DNA of 64,000 nt from Dactylonectria macrodidyma (GCA_020744425.1 JAGMUV010000014.1:434001-498000); one strand, 5' to 3'; positions 40,659-51,526 are shown, numbered from the stretch's first letter. Made by a program: numbers and translations. The notes: generated from the sequence alone by a model not told the origin.

Positions 40659-43397
40659 TTACGCCTCTTGCTCATCAAGAAGCTGTAGTCGTGGTTGCAA
40701 CTCCTCACGGTTTGAGCAGCCACCCTCTTCATCAGGATACGCGTAAAAGACTTCTCTCCTCATGAGCCTCCTGGGAGCCCGTCTCCCAGTGAATAGCTCA
40801 AATTGAGCAAAGCCTTGCTCAGGTAGCAAGTCTAGTCCGTCCATTGCTACCCAGCCCCGCGCTGACTCTCCCCTGACTTGCGCGAGCAGAGGTGTGTTCA
40901 ATGTCTTGTAGGCTAGCTCAATCACAACGCCTCCAGTACGGCTGCCTAGCCACGGTTCTGGAACAGTAAAGTCTGGAGCAGGGACATCGCCGATGCGGTG
41001 TGTCGGAATACATGAAACAATCACCGTGGGCATTCGGAAGTCGTCAGGCCAGGCTTCGTCCAGCGATTTGAGAACGTGAAATCGTGCCGGCTCAGCTCCA
41101 GAGCTAAACAACTTAAAGTCCTTCTTTTGAAGGAGTTGAGTAAAGTGGGAGACCATGTTTTCCGCGTTCTGAATGGTGCGGTTGTAGATGACCACATTCT
41201 TCATGCCAATCTGGAGCATCGCATAGACTGTAGCGCGTGCCATGCCGCCCGCACCGATGACCAGCCCACATGAACTTGGCACGACGGCGTTGGCAGGAGA
41301 GAGGCCGCGACGGATGCATGCTCTGATGCCCACCCAGTCTGTGTTCTCTCCATAAAGAGCCTTGATTGGACCTGCTCTATTGCTGCCGTGGAAGAATCCA
41401 GCCCCCAACGGGACTGAGCCATCAGGGTTTAGGTGACGAATAGGAATTAGGGTATTCACAGCGCCGATGGCTCGAGCGTGGCTGCTCAAGGTGTGTGTCA
41501 ATGTGATCACTTCCACCTTGAACGGGAGGCCAACTGAGGCTCCTCCAAAATTGGGATCCTCGAGGAGATGCTTGATGCCACGAAGTGTGGCCGAGGAGAA
41601 AGGTTGATAGCGATGTGGGATGCCGCATGCCTTCAGGGCTGAAGTATGCATCGCTGGGGAGAGACTGTAATCCACGTTGGTGCCAAACACGTATAGTTTC
41701 ATTTCGTCATAGATGAATGATGAAAACAATGCCTCGGTTGCACCACGCGCGGTAAGACAAGGCATTATCGGCGGCTTTGGGTTGACCCTCGCAAGTGATT
41801 CAGGTCGGACTACCGTTAGAATGCTGTTAAAGGTCGCAGAATTGCGGCCCAACGGCCCAGAGTTGTAGGCAATCAAGGGTATTTTTGGCCCTTCCATCGC
41901 GGCAACAGCACATCTCAGCTGTGCAATGCTGAAGTTGTCCTCGATACACGCTGCCGGACGGATTAGCCGAGCGAGATGGCAACCGAGACGATTGGCTTTG
42001 TTGTAGAATGAAATCCAGGCTGAGGATTCCCAGGGGGGAGGATCAGTCACGAGGAAACAGTTCCCAATAATCTTGGTTCGCTTTCGGGCCACTAAGATCT
42101 GGGATATGTGAGGGTCGTCTAACCTCAGGTCGACAGTCATCATTTCTGGAGCGAGTCGAACGGCGTGGTGGATGAGGTCGAGATAAGCACGAACACCTTC
42201 TTCGCCGGCTGTTTGAGGAAGAAAAATGTGGAGAATTATGGGTAGGATTGTGCTCCTCCTAACCCTTCCAATGCCCCTTGTGATGTCGCCGGCCAATTTG
42301 GCGCTCAGTTCGCTTGTTGGGTCCTTCGCATCTGCATGGTTTTCGAGGTGCTCGGCCAGGTCATGTACCACAATCTGGATGACATCTGCCCCCATGACAT
42401 GCTCTTCGATGTCAACGCTCTCGTTGAGCACGTCAGTCAAAGGGACGGACATGGCATAGGTGAATTGACGCTCCTCGGTAGGAATCCTAGCCAAAGGAAA
42501 GGCCGACTCGATGAATGGGATAGTCCCAGAAGGATAGATCAAGGACAGGAATTTGAGTAAATGTCTTTCAACATACTTCAATGACAGATATGGAGTCGGG
42601 GTCCTTTGTAATACTGATAGCCTGGCGGAGGGGTTTTGTGGCAATGAGGCCAGCTTTTCGGACCCATTGAAGAACTCAAAGTTGGTACAGGTCCTGAAGA
42701 TAGCACTGCTGACGTTGAGCAAGTTCCGTATCTTGCTGGTGTCGTTGATCCTGAGGTGTTGCTGGATTGCGCTGGCATCGCGCACAACGTGTATAACGGG
42801 GTTGGTGGCAGCAAATTCTCTGAGAAGGCTCTGGACACGGCTCTCCATCCAGGAGCAGACAAGAATGCAACCAGTGCGATGGCGATCGATGGCAGACTGG
42901 AGAACCCTAGCTTGCTGCTTGTAGCACTCAGATGAACCATGCTTGGCCTTGTAGCCGGCGCTGGAAAAGCCCAATGTGCGTTGGAAGACGGTCTCCAGAT
43001 CTATGACCTTTCGATTCATGGCTTGGGATGCCATGATGGCGAGGGTGGACTTGCCGGCACCTCGAACGCCAGCGAAGAGCATGGATGCATCGGGGCTGAA
43101 TTCGGGAACCTCCCCTGTCAAGGGAGGGAGGGTGGGAGACGACGGCCGAGTGAGGGCATCGTGCTGTTCGGGTCGCGAGATACCAGAGGGTGCTCGCGGG
43201 GGGGTTAAGGTGATGACGGGTTGCTGCTGAGATTGGCTGTTGCTGCTGATACTGCTGCTCCGGCTGCTAATCTGGCTATGAGACTGCGAATGCGAGCGCG
43301 AGTGGGAGTGAGAGTGTGAGACCGGTGGGGGAGGCGTTCGCGAGAGGATATCCTCGTGGCCGAGCATGGCCCCGAGAGGCCTCTTGACGCCGGCCAT
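40659..43397 (-). CDS. qutR: Quinate pathway repressor QutR / qa-1S (AROM-derived)
   Basis: A single exon of 912 residues with the three-domain order of the C-terminal half of pentafunctional AROM. A Ser/His/Gln-rich N-terminal tail precedes a shikimate kinase-like domain with the P-loop GVRGAGKS (110-117). Next is a type I dehydroquinase-like domain (about 290-560), then a shikimate dehydrogenase-like domain (about 600-890) with DYSLSPAMH, GLPFK and ENTDWVGI. Catalytic signatures of the kinase and dehydroquinase are altered, as expected for a regulator: IDLETVF replaces the acidic shikimate site, and the active-site His and Lys contexts of the dehydroquinase are lost. In Aspergillus and Neurospora this protein represses the quinate genes by inhibiting the activator. 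It is divergently arranged with qutA. Confidence 0.93.
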   Translation of the reverse strand: MAGVKRPLGAMLGHEDILSRTPPPPVSHSHSHSRSHSQSHSQISSRSSSISSNSQSQQQPVITLTPPRAPSGISRPEQHDALTRPSSPTLPPLTGEVPEFSPDASMLFAGVRGAGKSTLAIMASQAMNRKVIDLETVFQRTLGFSSAGYKAKHGSSECYKQQARVLQSAIDRHRTGCILVCSWMESRVQSLLREFAATNPVIHVVRDASAIQQHLRINDTSKIRNLLNVSSAIFRTCTNFEFFNGSEKLASLPQNPSARLSVLQRTPTPYLSLKYVERHLLKFLSLIYPSGTIPFIESAFPLARIPTEERQFTYAMSVPLTDVLNESVDIEEHVMGADVIQIVVHDLAEHLENHADAKDPTSELSAKLAGDITRGIGRVRRSTILPIILHIFLPQTAGEEGVRAYLDLIHHAVRLAPEMMTVDLRLDDPHISQILVARKRTKIIGNCFLVTDPPPWESSAWISFYNKANRLGCHLARLIRPAACIEDNFSIAQLRCAVAAMEGPKIPLIAYNSGPLGRNSATFNSILTVVRPESLARVNPKPPIMPCLTARGATEALFSSFIYDEMKLYVFGTNVDYSLSPAMHTSALKACGIPHRYQPFSSATLRGIKHLLEDPNFGGASVGLPFKVEVITLTHTLSSHARAIGAVNTLIPIRHLNPDGSVPLGAGFFHGSNRAGPIKALYGENTDWVGIRACIRRGLSPANAVVPSSCGLVIGAGGMARATVYAMLQIGMKNVVIYNRTIQNAENMVSHFTQLLQKKDFKLFSSGAEPARFHVLKSLDEAWPDDFRMPTVIVSCIPTHRIGDVPAPDFTVPEPWLGSRTGGVVIELAYKTLNTPLLAQVRGESARGWVAMDGLDLLPEQGFAQFELFTGRRAPRRLMRREVFYAYPDEEGGCSNREELQPRLQLLDEQEA

Positions 43398-44227
43398 GGA
43401 TTAGGCTGTGTTTGCGATGCTTCATCAAGCGGCGCGTCTCGGATCCGCCATGGCGACTCGTGCGAGGCAGATAGGGATGGTATAGCGCTTGCTCTGTGGC
43501 AGTTTCTAGGCTCTGGCTGTTTCTGGGTTCTGGGCGTTTCTGGGGTGGTGTGATAGTGAAGAAGGGAGGGACGAGACAGGCCAGCAAGCGGAAGAGCGGC
43601 AACTCGGTGCACAGTGCGTTGCGCGTATGGCGTGTCGTGTGTTGGCAGTTCTTTGCTGCTGAACCGGGGGTTGAAGACAAGAGGGTGACGAGGCGGTTTG
43701 CAAAAGACGGGATGAACGCAAAAGCATCACGTCGCCTATGGTTTGGGTTGCGCTTGTCGCTCTTTCCCCTTCCCTCCCTTGCTTCCTTCCCCACCTTGAA
43801 AGCGCAAATTCGAGCTGGGGTGGAGAAAGTCTGGGGACCCCGCCCCAGATCCCGAGCGCCGATTGGGCGGAAAAGGGTTCATCCGCTCCACACGCAGGCA
43901 ATAAGCACTCCACCATTGGCTGCACGCGGTTGTGGCATGCCGGGCTGTTCAGAGGCTCTCCGGGCCTTCGATATCCCCAGGACCCCAGATTCCAGATTCT
44001 AACCCCCCCCCCCCCCCCGCACTGCCAAAAGCCCTTGCAAGAACTTTTTCCCATCGCTGTGCCCGCCGCCTTGACGTCTTTGCCTGTGCTGCGTTTCCTC
44101 GTCGCTGTGAGATGGCGCCAGCGTCGTACGAGCGTCTGAGTCTGACCCACGGCCTCTCTCTTCCGTCATGCCTCTGCGTGCCTTGTGGCACAGCTAAGGT
44201 TACGTAGGTAAGGTAGCCAGCCAGCTC
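43398..44227. promoter_or_regulatory. Divergent promoter region between qutR and qutA
   Basis: An 830-bp gap between the two regulator start codons, so a shared control region. It contains a C16 homopolymer at 44003-44018. No intact QUTA-type palindrome was found by eye. Confidence 0.6.
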
Positions 44228-46513
44228 TTGACGACGACTCCACGGTCGGCCATACCCAAAGGCCAAAGGATGCCGCCCAGGAAACGCGACGGCGATGCAG
44301 AGGACACCATCACCGCCCCGACGGCCTCGACACCAGCCAAGCGGCAGAGAGTCTCCCTCGCCTGCGACTCGTGTCGCACCGCCAGGGAGAAGTGCGATGG
44401 CAACCGTCCTCACTGCGGAACATGCACTGCGCAGAACCGGCCCTGCTCTTACACCCCTGCATCGCGCAAAAGAGGTGTACAGACGGGCTACCTGCGAACC
44501 ATAGAGCTCTCTCTCGCCTGGCTGTTCGAACAGGTTCCCGGCTGCGAAGGTGCTCTGCATCAGCTGCTCACTCAGAATGAAGGCGCCGAAGGAGCTCGCA
44601 TTCTGGCGACCAAGGACAAGGCTGGCCACCGACTCTACCGCAGATGGAGCAAGAGCCGTATCCACAAAGACATTGGGCGACTCCTCTCTGATGAGAAAAC
44701 ACCGAGGACAGACACCTCGGCCGACGATTCCGAGACGGAAGAGGGTATCAGCCCGGCCAACCCGTTTCTTTTCGACACCAAACAATCCCCCGACTTCTCT
44801 GTTCACGGGGCAGGTCCCTCTCAGGGAAACCTATCCGCCGCTTCATATGCCATGCGTCCACCAACTTCACCCTCCGAGTCTCCCCGGCTGATACTACCCT
44901 CCAACTGGGAGCGCCTCGTCGACATTTATTTCACATACACTCACTGCTGGTTCCCCGTTATCGATCGGGACGCCGTGACGAGCACTGCTATGAGATACCC
45001 TCCTGACGGCATCATACTCGACCCAAGCTATTCCTCCGCCTTCCATGCCCAACTCTGGGCTGTGCTCGCCGTTTCTTCATTCCAAGACGCCGCCTCTTCC
45101 AAACTTCCCCACGACGGAACACTCTCCCCAAACAACATCTATTCCACCGCCCGCTCTCTCATTCCTCCCGATGATGGCAATTTCGAAACTCCTCATATTT
45201 GCGCTCTCCTCCTCCAATCTCTGGTTCTACTGGGCCAAATGAAGAGTAGAGCTGCTTGGTTATTGATCGGAAAGGCGTCCCGCCTAGCTCTGAGCAATAG
45301 ATCTGCCAATACGCACATGTTCCCAGTAAGACAGGGAAGCGAGATTTCTCTCAATGATCCGGAAACGCGGGTGATAGCTGCAACGTTCATGCTGGATACG
45401 CTGGCGTCATTATGCCTTGGACATCCAGAAGTGACGACCGGTATGCGCTCTAGCCTGCTCTCCGATTCTCTGGTTGGTCTCGTAGCCCCTGATGAAGCGT
45501 GGGCTCCTATTCCCGGGCTTGGTCCGATCTCGGAAGGCAGAGCTGCATCGTCTCAGACTCCTGCACAGCCCTTGGCCACTTTCCGACAGCTGTATGCCTT
45601 TTCCAAACTCTGGGCTGCGAGTATGGACGCGCGACAGCATGATAGTCCCACTTACCGACGGATCACGCCAGAAGATTTGGTGAAGAGCCTGGATGCTCGA
45701 TTTTCCTTTTGTAATTCCCTCATCTTCGGGGGTTCGACGCCAACAGTTCCTTCAGCTTTCCTGCTCCAGGGAATGTTCTTGACTGTCACGTTGGACCTGG
45801 TGCCGGGACACAGGCCATCCCTGTTTTCGAATTTGTTGGAGGTGGTCGAATCATGCTTGGAGAATTTTGGGGCGTCTGGGACGCCTCCCCTCATGATTAC
45901 GCTCATGGAGATTGTGCAGCGCCATGGCCACAGCGAACGAATGCATGATCACGACAAGAATAGATGGAAAACGGCAATGGACAGCCTCCAATGTGTCTGG
46001 AAGACTGGTACATCAATGACAGACGGCGCGGAGATACACCCACACACGGCTCCCAGGGTGGAGCCACTCGCTCGCAGAATACCAATAGTCGAGCCTCCGT
46101 TCATGGAAGAGCTATCAACCGCCGCGACTTACCACACGGCACACAGACCAGCAAGCATTCCAGGGGAAGCGGACGCACGAGAGCTTACCCGGCTGCCAAA
46201 GGAGCAACCCTTATTAACATACGGGCGGCATCGTTACGTTGCCAACTCAGACACGAGTCCGACGTCCCAGTCGTTGTATGCAACGACTCCAACTTTGACG
46301 TTCCAGTCTCCCCCTCCTTTAGGAGGGCATACAATACCCATATTTCAGCACCCCATGCCGCCAGGTCAGCTCGTGGATTACGACGCAATTCTGGAAGAAC
46401 TTGGATCCATCGACACGGATAGTATAGACGTGGATCCTCAATTTATGACTAATTTAGGGTTCGCGCCTGGTTGCGACTTGGGCGAGATGTTCCAAGGCGA
46501 TTTTGGTACCTAG
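44228..46513 (+). CDS. qutA: Quinate pathway activator QutA / qa-1F (Zn2Cys6)
   Basis: A single exon of 761 residues. The Zn2Cys6 binuclear cluster has cysteines at 46, 49, 56, 63, 66 and 73 (spacing 2-6-6-2-6), beginning LACDSCRTAREKCDG. A fungal transcription-factor middle homology region follows (about 215-420), and the C-terminus ends in an acidic stretch rich in Asp and Glu that suits activation. Its position next to qutR in a full quinate cluster supports QutA, which binds qut promoters and switches the genes on when quinate is present. Experimental work in other fungi shows that QutR acts on this protein. A later start at residue 15 (MPPRK) is possible. Confidence 0.88.
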   Translation: MTTTPRSAIPKGQRMPPRKRDGDAEDTITAPTASTPAKRQRVSLACDSCRTAREKCDGNRPHCGTCTAQNRPCSYTPASRKRGVQTGYLRTIELSLAWLFEQVPGCEGALHQLLTQNEGAEGARILATKDKAGHRLYRRWSKSRIHKDIGRLLSDEKTPRTDTSADDSETEEGISPANPFLFDTKQSPDFSVHGAGPSQGNLSAASYAMRPPTSPSESPRLILPSNWERLVDIYFTYTHCWFPVIDRDAVTSTAMRYPPDGIILDPSYSSAFHAQLWAVLAVSSFQDAASSKLPHDGTLSPNNIYSTARSLIPPDDGNFETPHICALLLQSLVLLGQMKSRAAWLLIGKASRLALSNRSANTHMFPVRQGSEISLNDPETRVIAATFMLDTLASLCLGHPEVTTGMRSSLLSDSLVGLVAPDEAWAPIPGLGPISEGRAASSQTPAQPLATFRQLYAFSKLWAASMDARQHDSPTYRRITPEDLVKSLDARFSFCNSLIFGGSTPTVPSAFLLQGMFLTVTLDLVPGHRPSLFSNLLEVVESCLENFGASGTPPLMITLMEIVQRHGHSERMHDHDKNRWKTAMDSLQCVWKTGTSMTDGAEIHPHTAPRVEPLARRIPIVEPPFMEELSTAATYHTAHRPASIPGEADARELTRLPKEQPLLTYGRHRYVANSDTSPTSQSLYATTPTLTFQSPPPLGGHTIPIFQHPMPPGQLVDYDAILEELGSIDTDSIDVDPQFMTNLGFAPGCDLGEMFQGDFGT

Positions 46514-46756
46514 TTAATGGTGTCACCAGCGCAAAGCGCCGCCAATTTAATGAGGCTATAAATTAGAGAATGCTATAAGAATTAGCAACCTCAGAGGAAA
46601 CACCAGAACACTACTCAATATGTGCTGGTTGCGCTATCCACTCGTACGTGACCCCTATACAAATGTAGATCAATCCCTCCGGGGAAGGAAAACACCACAC
46701 ACATCAATGACTGATATTGGAATAAGTAAATTAGAATATAAATATACATAAAAAAG

Positions 46757-46829
46757 ACCATAAAGTGAACTAAATATCGCTATAAATTATCATTTTCTCG
46801 GAGAATATAGGACGGTGATGCTTCATGGT
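46757..46829. repeat. MITE-like element, copy A
   Basis: ACCATAAAG (46757-46765) faces CTTCATGGT (46821-46829), an inverted pair with one mismatch. Flanking and internal bases resemble copy B at 51431-51526: both share GACCATAAAGTGAA at the left, and GTATG followed by a TTTTTCTGC stretch at the right. Confidence 0.55.
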
Positions 46830-48159
46830 ATGTTGCATTTTTCTGCCACCCCTTGCACCCTAAGAATAATGCTTTCTCCCCAGAGTCGAGTCTTGTCATA
46901 TGTCATTCGGGAAAAAGAAAGAACGTGTGCCCACCTACGAAGTATAGGGTGGCAGAACCGGCATGACCAGCCCATGCTCGCTGGGGGGATTATTGGGGTT
47001 CCATGGGGGGTAACTGGGACATGCGTGGAGTAGGTACATGGAGATAGCTGGAACCCATGGAGAGAGCACATGGGGACGGTCCAGCTTCCTCCACAAATCT
47101 CAACATCTCAACATCCATGCAAAAGCCCTCTCTCCGCGTGCCATGTGTCCGGGAGAAGCGGAGAACTCCAATAAGCGGGCTGAGGTTTCATCCACCGCCT
47201 GGAGAATGGTAAATAAAAATTTCAGACAAGGTTGGTCCCGCGGCGAGAGCCAGATTCAATGCGGAGTCTCCAGAAAGGGCTCCAGAAAACAGACTACAGT
47301 CGTCAGGATGACAGAGGGGCCAGGACACGAGTCAAGGATCCGCGGCGGGGACGGGAAAGTCTTTATCCAAACCCCATGTCGACGAGTCGTCGCACTGGCG
47401 ACGCAACGGCCGCAAAGCGGACCAGCCAGGCGACTTGCAACAGCTACAGCGCCTTCTTGGTCGGCGCCAGCAATGGGCTGATGACCATATCGATCAATCT
47501 CCTTCGACGGAAACGAGTTCATCCCCCACACCACCCCGCAAACCCCGGATTAATCTCCAGTTCCAGAGAGATGGGCGTCACCTGGAGATGTGACTCGTCT
47601 CCAAAGGCTGTTCTGGTGGTGAAGGTGGGATACCTGGGTATGCACGCATGAAATACATGTCTGCACCGTTACTAGCTGCAAGAGGAAAGGCACCAACCAC
47701 CAACTCAGCTGTACGCCTCCTCTTCCTTGTATAATACAGTGATTCCAAGACAGTATCACAGAGAGGAATATGAAGCTCAACGTTGGGTGTGCATGAGCAG
47801 CACGTTTTGGCTTATATCCATGCACATTTGGCAGTAAAGTAGTCCATATCAAATCTATCTCACAAGACAAATTATCATTCAGCAGATTCTGAGTCATTTC
47901 ACACTTCATGCGGTGGTGGAATCTCCAGGAGGGTGCTCCCACTCAATTTAGGTGGGCCCGCACTCCTCCGGATTCAGCTAGCAAACGTGAGATTTTCCAA
48001 CGTAGAGTGCGCAAGTCCATGTATTGCAGGGGCCCGTTCGTTCCGCTATTCCAGCTGGCACAGACCTGTTTTGGGGGATGACCGCCAGAGGCAGGGGCAC
48101 TTAGACCAGGACTAGGGGAGGGAAGAAAAAAAAGGATGGGGCGAGCCCATGCGACTCTG

Positions 48160-48167
48160 GTATAAAG
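48160..48167 (+). promoter_or_regulatory. TATA box of qutD
   Basis: GTATAAAG lies about 200 bp upstream of the qutD start codon and is followed by a C/T-rich leader, a usual fungal core promoter layout. Confidence 0.6.
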
Positions 48168-48237
48168 GTTTGCCTCCCACGGCATCCCTGATGAAGTTGT
48201 CATTGTCGCAACACAACCATCTCCTCTCACTCCTCAA

Positions 48238-48275
48238 TTTGTTGTCCGCTCCATCAAGGAGTTGCTGCTGGCACA
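48238..48275 (+). repeat. Leader copy of a sequence shared with the qutD intron
   Basis: This 38-nt stretch, beginning TTTGTTGTCCGCT and ending GTTGCTGCTGGCACA, matches 49299-49339 with two substitutions and one 3-nt gap. It lies 88 bp upstream of the qutD ATG, probably inside the transcribed leader. Confidence 0.85.
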
Positions 48276-48363
48276 AAGCATCTCTTCTCACTCCCTCCTT
48301 CATCCTCAAGACCTCTCGGGTTGAAACACTTCGATATCCCAAGTCGACAGCACACCAGCAGTC

Positions 48364-50158
48364 ATGGGTATCTTTGCCCTCAAGGAAGACCGGCCTACGC
48401 CGAAGGAGGTCTACAACTGGCGCGTCTATGTCTGCGCTGCTACGGCTTCAATGGCTGCTTGCACCATTGGCTATGACTCTGCCTTCATCGGTACCACCCT
48501 GGCTCTGCCTTCGTTCGTCGAGGAGTTCAGCTTTGCGACTATGGACCCCGACAAACTCGCCCTGACCAAGCAGAACATCGTCTCTGTCTACCAGGCCGGT
48601 GCCTTCTTCGGCTCCCTGGGTGCCTACTTCTCCAGTTACTTCCTCGGTCGCCGCAAGTCTCTCGTTCTCTTCTCTCTCATCTTCATGCTTGGCGCCGGCA
48701 TGATGCTTGGCGCCAACGCCGATCGTGGTCTTGGTCTCATCATCGGCGGCCGAGTTTTAGCCGGTATTGGTGTTGGTGGTTGTTCAAACATGACTCCCAT
48801 CTACATCTCTGAGTTGTCTCCCCCCGCCGTCCGAGGCCGTCTCGTCGGTCTCTACGAATTAGGCTGGCAAATTGGAGGACTCGTAGGGTTCTGGATTAAC
48901 TACGGGCTCTCTGAGACGATGGCTCCCAGTCACAAGCAATGGATCATCCCTTTCGCGGTTCAGTTGATCCCCGCTGGACTTCTGCTCATCGGCGCCGTCT
49001 TCATTCCCGAGTCTCCTCGATGGTTATTCTCCAAGGGCCGCCATGACGAGGGTCTCAAGGTTCTCTGCTGGATGCGAATGCTTCCTGAGGAACATATCTA
49101 CATTGTCGAGGAGATGAACTACATCAACGAGGATATTGAGCGATTCAACAACGATGTCGGTGCCGGCTTCTGGAAGCCCTTCCAGGCCCTCAAGGATCGC
49201 AAGATCCAGTGGCGCTTCCTCTTGGGTGGTCTTCTCTTTGTTTTCCAGAACGGTAAGCCTATCTATCCAATTCCCCTTATTTCCATTGTACTAGTGTATT
49301 TGTTGTCCGCTTCATCGAGGGCGAGTTGCTGCTGGCACAGATTTCAAAACACAGTTTCCTTCACAACACCATTCTCTTACTTTCAAGAGCGAGAAAAAGC
49401 TTACAAATCAATTAGGATCCGGTATCAATGCGATCAACTACTACTCTCCCACAGTCTTCAAGAGCCTGGGTATCACTGGCACCAACACTGGTTTCCTCAC
49501 CACTGGACTTTTCGGTGTCGTCAAGACCGTTCTCACTTTCGTGTGGATCATGGTTCTGATCGATCACATGGGTCGCCGAAATCTCCTCATGATTGGTGCT
49601 ATTGGTGGCGCATTCTGCATGTTCTTCATCGGCGGTTATATCAAGATCGCCGGCACTGCCGACATCGACACCACCGCCACTGAAAGCCTGAGCTTGACAC
49701 CTGGAGGAACAGCAGCAATCTTCTTCTTCTACTTGTGGACTGCTTTCTACACTCCCTCGTGGAACGGAACCCCGTGGGTCCTCAACTCCGAGATGTTCGA
49801 CGCCAACACACGCTCTCTCGGACAAGCCAATGCCGCCGCAAACAACTGGTTCTGGAATTTTATCATTGCCAGATTCACTCAAACAATGTTCAATGAGATG
49901 GGATACGGCGTTTATATGTTCTTTGCTTCAATGATGATTGTCTCAGTCTTCTTCGTCTGGTTCTGTGTGCCTGAGACAAAGGGCGTACCGCTCGAGACAA
50001 TGGACCGCTTGTTTGAAATCAAACCAGTTCGGAAAGCACACTCCATCATTATTGAGGAGCTGCGCATTCACGACGTCGAGTTCCGCCAGAACATTGATGG
50101 CGTGGACTTGAAGGAGGAGAAGGCCGGAACCGAGCAGTTGGAGACCAAGGATGTTTGA
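48364..50158 (+). CDS. qutD: Quinate permease QutD / qa-y (sugar porter family)
   Basis: Two exons, 48364-49252 and 49416-50158, give 543 residues; the intron is 163 bp, long for this window. Twelve membrane spans are expected. Sugar-porter motifs include GRRKS after TM2, GGRVLAGIGVGG, PESPRWL before the central loop, NYYSPTVFKSLGI and PETKGVPLETMDRLFE at the end of TM12. A DRPTPKEVYNWRVY N-terminus is typical of fungal quinate permeases. It imports quinate across the plasma membrane, the first step of the pathway. The intron contains a near-copy of the gene's own leader (49299-49339). Confidence 0.93.
49299..49339 (+). repeat. Intronic copy of the qutD leader sequence
   Basis: The 41-nt partner of 48238-48275, located within the qutD intron. 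It holds the same TTTGTTGTCCGCT and GTTGCTGCTGGCACA segments with a 3-nt insertion between them. Confidence 0.85.
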
Positions 50159-50676
50159 GGCGTTTCTGTATTGGAGGGTCAAGACTGGACTCCATATTAG
50201 TAGGATTCATGCTTTTAGTGCATAATAGCCAATCACAAACATGAACTCATTCATTACAACATAATCCCACGCATTATTGCAAATCAATTGACATCCGGGC
50301 ACACCTCCGGGTGCGGCTCCGGGACCCACTTTAACCCCGTCCCAAAGAGGAAATTTTCCTCCGTCCACGATTGAGCTGCGTAGACACGGAAAAGAAAGAA
50401 CCTGAGTCTAGCCTGATAAAAATGCAATCTTGTGCATCCTAGTTGTCGTTTCTTTGTGCCGAATTGAGACATGGTATGCGCAGCGGCTCGAAGCGCAGAG
50501 GCAACTGGGGGCGTTGGTGGAGGTCATTAGGTTTCGCTTGTCCACGTGGGTGACAAACGCGCACCCCCCCCACACCTGACCCCAATCTTTGATGCTGGTC
50601 ACAAAGCCAGTCTTGACTTGGTCGATAATGCATTTTCCACAGAAAAGACCCCCATGTCCCTCTTCTCCTTTGCAGC

Positions 50677-50775
50677 CTCCAGCAACCGCTAGCGACCACA
50701 AGCCCCTGACCTCCAGCAGGCTCTAGCGACCACAGGCCCTAGCCTCCAGCGGCCTGCAGTAACCACAAGGCTTGA
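50677..50775 (+). repeat. Left arm of the 99-bp inverted repeat
   Basis: Opens CTCCAGCAACCGC and contains three sub-repeats starting near 50676, 50710 and 50743, each with a form of CCTCCAGC and an ACCACA core. Confidence 0.85.
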
Positions 50776-51198
50776 CCAGCCTTTGGCGAGAGTACCACTT
50801 CAGGTTGCAAGACCATGATGATAATTATGTTCAAAAAAATAAAAAAAGGCAATGAAAATGTGTTGCGTAGAATGGCATGTCACTCTTTGCATTCTTTTGC
50901 ACATATTTATTTGTTTTCCCCCATGCAACTTCGTCTAGGGTAAGACAACTTGTTTTCTGGACAGGCCCATCAAATCATCAGGTCACTTATGAAGGTTAGG
51001 AAAAATGCCGTGAAAGAAGATGGAGATTAATACTGGCACTTAGGTATCCATGGGCCTTCCCATTGATGACAGAAATGGATGTGTCTAATACTGCCGTGCG
51101 ATGGTGACGCATTCACTCACTCATTGCAAGACCCAAACAAGCTTGGGTATGATTCGGAGTTGTAATAAAAAAAGACAAACGCCAAGTGAGCAATCTGA

Positions 51199-51297
51199 TC
51201 AAGCCTTGTGGTTACTGCAGGCCGCTGGAGGCTAGGGCCTGTGGTCGCTAGAGCCTGCTGGAGGTCAGGGGCTTGTGGTCGCTAGCGGTTGCTGGAG
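51199..51297 (-). repeat. Right arm of the 99-bp inverted repeat
   Basis: Exact reverse complement of 50677-50775, ending GGTTGCTGGAG. Confidence 0.85.
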
Positions 51298-51430
51298 AGG
51301 GGAGCCATTTGTCTCCCAGTCTTGTGCACCTTCCAGGGGGCCACACATATTGATGATGCTAAGAGCAGAACAATCGAACTATAAACGCTATATTATTATT
51401 AAATAATATCATAATATATTAATAAATAAG

Positions 51431-51526
51431 ACCATAAAGTGAAGTAAGTTTAGGAGTAATTTATTATGATATTTCAAAGATATCAAACTCATACTAAAGA
51501 CGTAGAGTAAGTGAACGCTTTATGGT
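51431..51526. repeat. MITE-like element, copy B
   Basis: Perfect inverted ends ACCATAAAG (51431-51439) and CTTTATGGT (51518-51526) enclose 78 bp of AT-rich sequence. It is related to copy A at 46757-46829, so qutD lies between two copies. Confidence 0.6.

Larger units (their letters stand above)
46514..48363. other. Intergenic between qutA and qutD, with one short mobile repeat
   Basis: About 1.85 kb. Copy A of a short inverted-repeat element is at 46757-46829. A TATA box and a CT-rich leader precede qutD. No gene recognised otherwise. Confidence 0.55.
50677..51297. mobile_element. Foldback-type element with 99-bp perfect inverted repeats
   Basis: Arms 50677-50775 and 51199-51297 are exact reverse complements over 99 bp, separated by 423 bp without a coding frame. 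Each arm is made of three diverged units of 33-34 bp, each opening with a CTCCAGC motif. Long inverted repeats built from short tandem units are the hallmark of foldback transposons. No clear target-site duplication was seen. Arm identity implies recent formation or gene conversion. Confidence 0.75.
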
